64,000 nucleotides of DNA, taken from the NCBI RefSeq assembly GCF_040024445.1, contig NZ_CP157276.1, forward strand, positions 1,612,001 to 1,676,000, read 5' to 3'. This stretch comes from Prescottella soli (lineage in GTDB: Bacteria > Actinomycetota > Actinomycetes > Mycobacteriales > Mycobacteriaceae). The notes beneath the pieces are model-generated. The model was not told the DNA's origin. It ran no database searches and worked only from the letters and a program-made list of their open reading frames with translations. Made by a program: the position numbers and the translations under genes. Positions 55,001-61,383 of the stretch are shown here, piece by piece; position 1 is the first letter of the stretch, and each line of letters starts with the position of its first letter.

Positions 55001-55378
55001 ATGGAGCGCCTGCTCGCCGAGCCTGCGGCCGACGCTGCACCGACCGTCTACATCGTCGACGAGATGGAGGTCCTGCCCGGCCGGGCGCGCGAGTTCGTCG
55101 CGTCGTATCTCGACCAGTACGCGCCGGGCGCCCGCGCCCGCGGCCTCACCCTCGACCGCATCCTCGTCAGCCCCCCGGTGTGGCTCACCGACCAGTCGAA
55201 CACCGTCACCGTCACATGGACCGTCACCGGCGCGGACGCGTGGTGGCAGCAGCGGTGGGCCGCGGGTCGCGACCCGGATGTCGCGGCGTGGTGGTCGACG
55301 GCCGACGAGTCGCTGGTGAGCCGACGACGCACGACGTCGTCCGCGCTCGACGATCTCGAGGTGGTGACCGATGTTTGA
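55001..55378 (+). CDS. Small ferredoxin-like (A/B-barrel type) protein
   Basis: A 125-residue protein with a beta-alpha-beta pattern (VYIVDEMEVLPGRAREFVAS, then WTVTGADAWWQQRWAAG), similar to NIPSNAP or ABM-type dimeric barrels. No catalytic residue is apparent. AAGGGAG lies 6 bases before the ATG. Its end overlaps the next gene by 8 bases. Divergent from the GlxA-type regulator. Confidence 0.6.
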   Translation: MERLLAEPAADAAPTVYIVDEMEVLPGRAREFVASYLDQYAPGARARGLTLDRILVSPPVWLTDQSNTVTVTWTVTGADAWWQQRWAAGRDPDVAAWWSTADESLVSRRRTTSSALDDLEVVTDV

Positions 55379-56012
55379 GGTGACCCGGCTGATCCACTTC
55401 GCCGACACCGCCGGCGCCGAGTTCCGCCGGGCCATCGTCGCGGGTCTGCGCGCCGACGTGCAACCGCACGCCACGGCCGTGCTGATCGACACCGCGCTTC
55501 CCGGCGGGATCAACACCGGGGACGTGATCGCCCGATTCCGCTTCGACACCGAATCCGATTGGCGCGCAGTGGAGAACGTCGTGGATTCCTGGTTCTGGAG
55601 CCCGGCGGTCGACCGGGTCGACGGGGTCAGCTACACCGGCACCGTCTCCCCGTCGGACAGCGCCGCCGCGCCGACGGTGTACCGGCTGCTGCTCGTCGCC
55701 GTCGATCCGGCCACCGATCCCGGGCTGGTCCGACAGTTCGAGGCCGAGACCGGGGCGATGCCCCACTACATCCGCTCGATCGGTGCCTCCCAGCTCGCCA
55801 GGGTGCGCGATACGACCGGTTCCGCGGCCTGGACGCACGTGTGGGAGCAGGAGTACGCGAGCCTCGACGGCCTCACCGGCCCCTACATGACCCACCCGTA
55901 CCACTGGGCGCACGTCGACCGGTGGTTCGATCCCGAGCGCGGTCGGAAGATCGTGACGGCACTATGTCACGGCTTCGTGGCGATCGAGGAACCTTTCCTC
56001 ACCACAGGGTGA
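55371..56012 (+). CDS. Dimeric alpha/beta-barrel (Dabb-like) protein
   Basis: A 213-residue protein that looks like two fused A/B-barrel repeats: one over residues 1-95 (FEVTRLIHFADTAGAEFRRA), one over 105-200 (VYRLLLVAVDPATDPGLVRQ, then THPYHWAHVDRWFDP). The His-Pro-x-His/HVD end is typical of stress-responsive Dabb proteins. Relatives include olivetolic acid cyclase and heme-degrading enzymes, but no activity can be assigned. Overlaps the preceding gene by 8 bases. Confidence 0.65.
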   Translation: MFEVTRLIHFADTAGAEFRRAIVAGLRADVQPHATAVLIDTALPGGINTGDVIARFRFDTESDWRAVENVVDSWFWSPAVDRVDGVSYTGTVSPSDSAAAPTVYRLLLVAVDPATDPGLVRQFEAETGAMPHYIRSIGASQLARVRDTTGSAAWTHVWEQEYASLDGLTGPYMTHPYHWAHVDRWFDPERGRKIVTALCHGFVAIEEPFLTTG

Positions 56013-56094
56013 CGATCGGGGCCCTTCGTCACCGCAGCGCTCGTCGCCGTCCTAACATTTCGGTCGAAAGTTCTGCTGCCGAAGGGGACCACGT

Positions 56095-58047
56095 ATGACC
56101 ACGGGTATCGAACAGCGCGAGTTCCAGACCGAGACTCGCCAGATTCTGGATATGATGATCCATTCGGTGTACTCCAACAAGGACACCTTCCTCCGAGAGC
56201 TCGTCTCCAACGCGTCCGACGCGCTCGACAAGCTCAAGCTCGAGGCGTTCCGCGACAAGGACCTCGAAGCGGACACGTCGGATCTGCACATCGAGCTCGA
56301 CGTCGACACCGACGCCCGCACTCTCACGGTGCGCGATAACGGCATCGGCATGTCCCGCGACGAGGTGATCGACCTGATCGGCACCCTCGCCAAGTCGGGC
56401 ACCGCCGAGCTGCGCCGCAAGCTGCGCGAAGCGAAGGACGCGGCGGCGTCCGAGGAATTGATCGGCCAGTTCGGCATCGGTTTCTACTCGACGTTCATGG
56501 TGGCCGACAAGGTCACGCTGCTCACGCGCAAGGCCGGCGAGAAGCACGGGACGCGGTGGGAGTCCAGCGGAGACGCCACCTACACGATCGAGACGGTCGA
56601 CGACGCCCCCCAGGGCACGACGGTGACGCTGCATCTCAAGCCCGAGGACGTCGAGGACCACCTGTACGACTACGCGTCCGAGCGCAAGCTCCGCGAGATC
56701 GTCAAGCGCTACTCGGATTTCATCGCGTACCCGGTGCGGATGCAGGTCGAGCGTCCCGCACCGAAGGGTGACGACGACACCGAGGACACGGAGCCGAAGA
56801 CGGTCGTCGAGACGGAGACGCTCAACTCGATGAAGGCGCTGTGGGCCCGGCCGCGCAGCGAGGTCTCCGACGACGAGTACAACGAGTTCTACAAGCACGT
56901 CAGCCACTCGTGGGACGACCCGCTCGAGGTCATCCCGATGAAGGCCGAGGGCACGTTCGAGTACCAGGCGCTGCTGTTCATCCCGTCGCACGCGCCGTTC
57001 GACCTGTTCTCCCGCGAACACCGCGCCGGCATCCACCTGTACGTCAAGCGGGTGTTCATCATGGACGACTGCGAAGAACTCATGCCCGAGTACCTGCGCT
57101 TCGTCAAGGGGGTGGTGGACGCGCAGGACCTGTCGCTCAACGTCTCTCGCGAGATCCTGCAGCAGGACCGGCAGATCCGGGCGATCCGCCGCCGGCTCAC
57201 CAAGAAGGTCCTCACCACGATCAAGGACATGCTCTCGTCCGAGGACGAGGCGACCCGGGAGAAGTACCGCACGGTGTGGTCGCAGTTCGGCCGGGTTCTC
57301 AAGGAGGGTCTGCTCTCGGACTTCGACAACCGCGACACCCTGCTCGAGATCTCGTCGTTCCCGTCGACGCACAGCGAGGACGAGCAGACCACGCTGGCCC
57401 AGTACGTCGAGCGGATGAAGGACGGGCACGAGCAGATCTACTACCTCACCGGCGAGTCCCGCCAACAACTCGAGGCGTCGCCGCACATGGAGGCGTTCCG
57501 GGCCCGCGGCCTCGAGGTGCTGCTGCTCACCGACCCGGTCGACGAGATGTGGGTGACGTCGGTCCCCGACTTCGACGGCAAGCCGCTGCAGTCGATCGCG
57601 AAGGGCGAGGTGGACCTCGACACCGAGGAGGAGAAGCAGGAGGCCGAGGCCAAGCGCGAGGAGCAGGACAAGGAGTTCGCCGACGTCCTCTCCTGGCTCA
57701 CCACGACCCTCGAGGACCAGGTCAAGCAGGTGCGCCTGTCGACCCGCCTCACCGACTCCCCCGCGTGCATCGTCGGCGACGAGTTCGGCATGACGCCGGC
57801 GCTCGAGCGGATGTACCGAGCATCGGGCCAGCAGGTTCCGCACTTCAAGCGGATCCTCGAACTCAACCCGACGCACCCACTGGTGGAGGGTCTGCGCAGC
57901 GCCCACGCAGCGCGCGGCGACGACCCGAGCCTCGCGGAGACCGCCGAATTGCTCTACGGCACGGCGCTTCTCGCGGAAGGCGGCGAGCTGGAGGACCCGG
58001 CGCACTTCGCGAAGCTGCTCGCCAACCGTCTGGCGCGCACCGTCTGA
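56095..58047 (+). CDS. htpG: Molecular chaperone HtpG (Hsp90)
   Basis: A 650-residue cytosolic chaperone. N-terminal ATPase: FLRELVSNASDALDKL, VRDNGIGMSRDEVID, GQFGIGFYSTFMVADKV, GTTVTLHLKPEDVEDH. Middle domain: VKRVFIMDDCEELMPEYLRF, VSREILQQDRQIRAI. A C-terminal dimerisation domain follows. AAGGGGA lies about 8 bases before the ATG and TAACAT (56053-56058) is a plausible -10. A degenerate second copy lies at 59491-59873. Confidence 0.98.
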   Translation: MTTGIEQREFQTETRQILDMMIHSVYSNKDTFLRELVSNASDALDKLKLEAFRDKDLEADTSDLHIELDVDTDARTLTVRDNGIGMSRDEVIDLIGTLAKSGTAELRRKLREAKDAAASEELIGQFGIGFYSTFMVADKVTLLTRKAGEKHGTRWESSGDATYTIETVDDAPQGTTVTLHLKPEDVEDHLYDYASERKLREIVKRYSDFIAYPVRMQVERPAPKGDDDTEDTEPKTVVETETLNSMKALWARPRSEVSDDEYNEFYKHVSHSWDDPLEVIPMKAEGTFEYQALLFIPSHAPFDLFSREHRAGIHLYVKRVFIMDDCEELMPEYLRFVKGVVDAQDLSLNVSREILQQDRQIRAIRRRLTKKVLTTIKDMLSSEDEATREKYRTVWSQFGRVLKEGLLSDFDNRDTLLEISSFPSTHSEDEQTTLAQYVERMKDGHEQIYYLTGESRQQLEASPHMEAFRARGLEVLLLTDPVDEMWVTSVPDFDGKPLQSIAKGEVDLDTEEEKQEAEAKREEQDKEFADVLSWLTTTLEDQVKQVRLSTRLTDSPACIVGDEFGMTPALERMYRASGQQVPHFKRILELNPTHPLVEGLRSAHAARGDDPSLAETAELLYGTALLAEGGELEDPAHFAKLLANRLARTV

Positions 58048-58114
58048 CGCGTCCACCCGATCAGCTCAGCGCGCCCGCTGGAGTCGCACTCCCTGCTCGC
58101 ATCAGCGTGAAACG

Positions 58115-58164
58115 ATGGTGCCGGCAGTTCGTTGTCGCACGAGGCAACAAACTGCCGGCACCAT
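58115..58164 (+). terminator. Terminator after htpG
   Basis: Two 20-base arms (58115-58134 and 58145-58164; ATGGTGCCGGCAGTT core) pair with one mismatch around a 10-base loop. Sixty-seven bases after the htpG stop. Confidence 0.75.
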
Positions 58165-58212
58165 TGGGGAGAAATTCATTTCCTCATGAGGTCGACAGGA
58201 TCAGCCTGTCCT

Positions 58213-58308
58213 GCGGGTCCTCATCTTCAGAGTGCGGGAGATTTCCCCCTCCCGTGAGGTGACATCGCTTCACGACCTTCGGGACAGGCCGACGAAGCAA
58301 TTCAAAAA
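58213..58308 (-). pseudogene. Remnant of a duplicated leader and start of the repeat-protein gene
   Basis: This stretch resembles 59191-59285: shared blocks include CATCTTCAGAGTGCGGG, TGACATCG and TTCACGACCT at matching spacing. In the intact gene these cover the leader, the ATG and the first 20 codons. Here the frame hits a stop after 12 codons. It lies just past the 3' end of the intact gene, in the same orientation, as if the body of a former upstream-facing copy was deleted. Confidence 0.6.
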
Positions 58309-58311
58309 CGG

Positions 58312-59238
58312 TCAGCCCGAGTGGCTGCCATCCTTGCTGCCGTCCTTGCTGCCGTCCTTGCTGCCGTCCTTGCTGCCGTCCTTGCTGCCGTCCTTGCTGC
58401 CGTCGTGGCTGCCGTCATTACTGCCGTCGTGGCTGCCGTCCTTACTGCCGTCGTGGCTGCCGTCCTTACTGCCGTCGTGGCTGCCGTCCTTACTGCCGTC
58501 GTGGCTGCCGGAACCGAGGCTTCCCAGGGCACCTAGGCTCCCCAGGGCCCCCAGGCTCCCGACGGCACCGAGGCTTCCCACGGCCCCGAGGCTCCCCAGT
58601 GCCCCCAGGCTCCCGAAGTTGCCATCGGAACTGCCGCCGTGGCCCCCGTCGTTACTGCCGTCCTTGCTGCCGGAAGCGAGGCTCCCCAGGCTGCCACCGT
58701 GGCCTCCGTCGTTGCTCCCGTCGTGGCTGCCATCCTTGCTGCCGGAAGCGAGGCTGCCGAGGCTGCCCTCGGAACTGCCTTCGTGGCTCCCGTCGTGGCT
58801 GCCATCCTTACTGCCGGAAGCGAGGCTGCCGAGGCTGCCCTCGGAACTGCCTTCGTGGCTCCCGTCGTGGCTGCCATCCTTACTGCCGGAAGCGAGGCTG
58901 CCCAGGCTGCCCTCGGAACTGCCGTCATGGCTCCCGTCGTGGCTGCCATCCTTGCTGCCGGAAGCGAGGCTCCCCAGGCTGCCGCCATGACCCCCGTCGT
59001 TGCTGCCGTCGTGGCTGCCATCCTTACTGCCGGAGCTGCCATCGTGACTTCCGGAGCCGTCGAGGCTGCCCGACATCGGGACGGCGAGGGAGTCCGCAGA
59101 CCCGTGGCTTCCAGATTCAGGATCAGCGTGACCGACCGCAAGCGCGCTGACCGTCAGCGCGGTGGCCGCCGTCGCGGCAATCATGATGCGGGTCTTCATC
59201 TTCAGAGTGCGGGGATTTCCGATCCGGTGGGTTGACAT
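58312..59238 (-). CDS. Secreted Gly/Ser/Asp/Lys/His repeat protein
   Basis: A 308-residue protein with a signal peptide (KMKTRIMIAATAATALTVSA, then LAVGHA, about residues 13-39). The mature part is almost entirely low-complexity: GSHDGSKDG-type units, five 24-residue units with SLGSLASGSKDGSHDG, a central GALGSLGAVGSL stretch, and a C-terminal GSKD run ending SHSG. No known family. Dense Asp/His could bind metal ions; this is inference. CTTGAAG/AGGAGG: the Shine-Dalgarno AGGAGG lies 10 bases before the ATG at 59238; an inner ATG (59199) also fits. Confidence 0.75.
   Translation of the reverse strand: MSTHRIGNPRTLKMKTRIMIAATAATALTVSALAVGHADPESGSHGSADSLAVPMSGSLDGSGSHDGSSGSKDGSHDGSNDGGHGGSLGSLASGSKDGSHDGSHDGSSEGSLGSLASGSKDGSHDGSHEGSSEGSLGSLASGSKDGSHDGSHEGSSEGSLGSLASGSKDGSHDGSNDGGHGGSLGSLASGSKDGSNDGGHGGSSDGNFGSLGALGSLGAVGSLGAVGSLGALGSLGALGSLGSGSHDGSKDGSHDGSKDGSHDGSKDGSHDGSNDGSHDGSKDGSKDGSKDGSKDGSKDGSKDGSHSG
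58331..58510. repeat. 12/24-bp tandem repeats in the 3' end of the repeat-protein gene
   Basis: TCCTTGCTGCCG is repeated about six times (58331-58402), then TCGTGGCTGCCG alternates with TCCTTACTGCCG as 24-bp units to 58510. On the minus strand they encode GSKD and GSHD. Unit lengths are multiples of three. Confidence 0.9.
58669..59028. repeat. Five 72-bp units in the repeat-protein gene
   Basis: The anchor GCCGGAAGCG recurs at 58669, 58741, 58813, 58885 and 58957, exactly 72 bases apart, so each unit encodes 24 residues. The middle units are nearly identical in DNA, indicating recent expansion or gene conversion. Confidence 0.9.
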
Positions 59239-59490
59239 CGTTTCACGACCTCCTCGATTGACCTACGCAGAATTCGAAACAATCCGCCCAAAACGCATGA
59301 AATCAAATTCATCGAAACGCAACCATCGCCCCCACGAAACTCCGCCAGACCCCCGACTGAACGGTTGACGCCTCACATGCGTATAGGCGAAGTCAACCTA
59401 GCATTTCGATTGGGTAGCGGAAGCCGGAATTGCCGTATGCGATTTGCGGCGTTCCGGGGTTTGGAGTGGTTTGCGCCAGTTACGAATCCG
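59239..59490. other. AT-richer spacer between the repeat-protein gene and the htpG remnant
   Basis: 252 bases, less GC-rich than the window average (for instance AATTCGAAACAATCCGCC near 59270). It must hold the promoter of the repeat-protein gene on the minus strand. No gene is supported. Confidence 0.5.
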
Positions 59491-59873
59491 CTTCCCAACC
59501 GAGACTCGCCAGATCCTGGATCTGATGATCCATTCGGTGTAGGTCGACGAAGGACACCTACCTCCGCGCGCTCATCTCCAACGCATCCGACGCGCTCGAC
59601 AAGCTCGAGCTCGAGGCGATTCGCGACAAGGACCTCGAAGCTGACATATCGGTTCTGCACATCGAGCTCGACACCGATGCCCGCACTCTCACGGTGCGCG
59701 ACAACGGCATCGGTATGTCCCGCGACGCGGTGATCGACCTGATCTGCACCCTCGCCCATTCCGGGACCGCCGAATTGCTCTACTGCACGGTGCTTCTCGC
59801 CGAAGGCAGCGAGCCGGAGGACCCTGCGCACTTCGCGAAGCTGCTCGCGAACCTGCTGGCGCACACCATCCGA
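59491..59873 (+). pseudogene. htpG pseudogene with a large internal deletion
   Basis: Matches htpG from TETRQILD through NGIGMSRDAVIDLI (residues about 8-104), then jumps to TAELLY...LLAEG...EDPAHFAKLLAN (residues about 615-650). The jump falls at ACCGCCGA, which occurs in htpG at 56401-56408 and 57940-57947; a deletion between these copies removes 1539 bases, in frame. Further damage: a TAG stop and one-base insertion near 59537, and the original stop changed to CGA. So it is a decayed duplicate, not a small new gene. Confidence 0.88.
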
Positions 59874-60038
59874 CGCGCACGACGACGCGACGCAAACCGC
59901 CGCATTGCCGACAACTCGGTAGTACGACGCCACAACGCACGACAACCGCACCGAGCCTGCCTCGCGAAACCGGCCATGAACCTCCACGGCTTGCGTAGCA
60001 TCTAGACCATCTCGTTCGATTCCCTTCGGGAGGCCGAC

Positions 60039-61028
60039 GTGCGCGGACTTGGCATCGATCTCGGAACAACTAACACAGTCGTGGGAACCCTGGACGGCGG
60101 AATCGTCCTGAACGAACCGTCTTTCATGCTGGTTCGGAACAAAGATCCGCACCGCGCCCTCGCGATCGGCCAGGATGCGCGCAACCTCGTCGGCCGCACG
60201 CCGGCGGGCATCACGCAGGTTCGCCCCATGCGTGACGGGGTGATCGTGGATCTGGAGTCGGCCCGGGCATTCGTCACGGCCGTCATCGAGCAGGTCGCCC
60301 CGCACCGACGGTACGGTCGGCGGCCGACGGCGGTCATCTCGGCTCCCGCCGGGGCCACCCCGCTCGAGCGCCGGGCACTGCTCGAGGTCGGGCACGAGGC
60401 CGGCCTGCGGAAGGTCGGACTGATCCCCGGACCGGTGGCGGGTGCACTCGGGTGCGGCGTCAACCCCCTGGAACCTCGCGCCCATCTCATAGTGAGCGTC
60501 GGCGGCGGCACCTCGGAGGTCACTGCCATCAGTTTCGGTGGTGTGATCTCGCACCGCAGTTGCCAACTGGCGGGAGAGGAACTGACCGAGGCGCTGCACC
60601 ACTACCTGCGCGAAGAGCATCAGATCATCGTCGGCGAGCTCACCGCGGAACGCGCCAAGATGGGCGCACCCGATACCGCCGACGAGCAGTCGCTCGTAGT
60701 GGAGGGACTCGACGCCGTCACGGGCCGCGCACGGCTGATCTCGCTCGATGTCGAGGAGATAGTGGAAGCGCTGCGGCCGACCACGACCGGAATCGTGCAG
60801 ACGCTCACCGCCTGCTTGGAAGATCTTCCCCCGCAAGCCATCAGCGACGTGATGTCCGAAGGCGTCCTGGTGATCGGGGGTGGCTCGATGCTCCGCGGGC
60901 TGTCCCAGCTGTTCGAAGAATCGTTCGGCCTGCCGGTCAAGACGGCCGAGCGCCCGCTCACGTGCGTCGCCGAGGGCGCCACCGCCTGCCTGGATCACCC
61001 GGAGGTCGTCGCCGCGTACAGCGGCTGA
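60039..61028 (+). CDS. MreB-like actin homologue
   Basis: A 329-residue actin/Hsp70-fold ATPase. Phosphate loop 1 GIDLGTTNTVVGT, connect and phosphate 2 region SVGGGTSEVTAI, and adenosine motif GVLVIGGGSMLRGL near the end; EPSFMLV and RPMRDGVIVD are MreB-specific blocks. MreB scaffolds lateral wall synthesis with RodA and PBP2, and a RodA-PBP2 fusion is encoded convergently next door. Starts at GTG with GGGAGG 5 bases upstream. Its 3' third is duplicated immediately downstream, out of frame and after the stop codon. Confidence 0.88.
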   Translation: MRGLGIDLGTTNTVVGTLDGGIVLNEPSFMLVRNKDPHRALAIGQDARNLVGRTPAGITQVRPMRDGVIVDLESARAFVTAVIEQVAPHRRYGRRPTAVISAPAGATPLERRALLEVGHEAGLRKVGLIPGPVAGALGCGVNPLEPRAHLIVSVGGGTSEVTAISFGGVISHRSCQLAGEELTEALHHYLREEHQIIVGELTAERAKMGAPDTADEQSLVVEGLDAVTGRARLISLDVEEIVEALRPTTTGIVQTLTACLEDLPPQAISDVMSEGVLVIGGGSMLRGLSQLFEESFGLPVKTAERPLTCVAEGATACLDHPEVVAAYSG

Positions 61029-61311
61029 TCTCGCTCGATGTCGAGGAGATCGTGGAAGCGCTGCGGCCGACCACGACCGGAATCGTGCAGACGCTCACCG
61101 CCTGCTTGGAAGATCTTCCCCCGCAAGCCATCAGCGACGTGATGTCCGAAGGCGTCCTGGTGATCGGGGGTGGCTCGATGCTCCGCGGGCTGTCCCAGCT
61201 ATTCGAAGAATCGTTCGGCCTGCCGGTCAAGACGGCCGAGCGCCCGCTCACGTGCGTCGCCGAGGGCGCCACCGCCTGCCTGGATCACCCGGAGGTCGTC
61301 GCCGCGTACAG
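60732..61311. repeat. 290-bp tandem duplication of the mreB-like 3' end
   Basis: Copy 1 is 60732-61021 and copy 2 is 61022-61311; I see only two base differences (A/C at 60751 vs 61051-equivalent, and G/A near 60911/61201). A third start of the unit, CGGCTGATCTC (61312-61322), shows that the duplication arose between 11-bp direct repeats, one inside the gene and one spanning its stop codon. The period is not a multiple of three, and the first copy retains the stop, so the protein is unaffected. Confidence 0.93.
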
Positions 61312-61332
61312 CGGCTGATCTCCCACATCCTC

Positions 61333-61369
61333 TGGTCCCCCGCAGCGTCTAATCCGCTGCGGGGGACCA
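61333..61369. terminator. Bidirectional terminator between mreB-like and rodA-pbp genes
   Basis: A perfect 15-bp stem (61333-61347 with 61355-61369; TGGTCCCCCGCAGCG arm) with a 7-base loop TCTAATC, between convergent genes. Confidence 0.8.
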
Positions 61370-61383
61370 CCTGTTCCAGCTGA

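Noticed and set aside
58331-59028. Possible CRISPR array (regular direct repeats)
   Set aside because: Repeats are contiguous, without unique spacers, multiples of three, and encode the secreted repeat protein.
59694-60005. 103-codon plus-strand frame as a novel small gene
   Set aside because: It is the fused N- and C-terminal residue of the htpG pseudogene read on into non-homologous sequence.
61029-61318. Second copy of the actin C-terminus as extra coding sequence
   Set aside because: It follows the stop codon of the gene, is out of frame with it and has no start of its own; a silent duplication.
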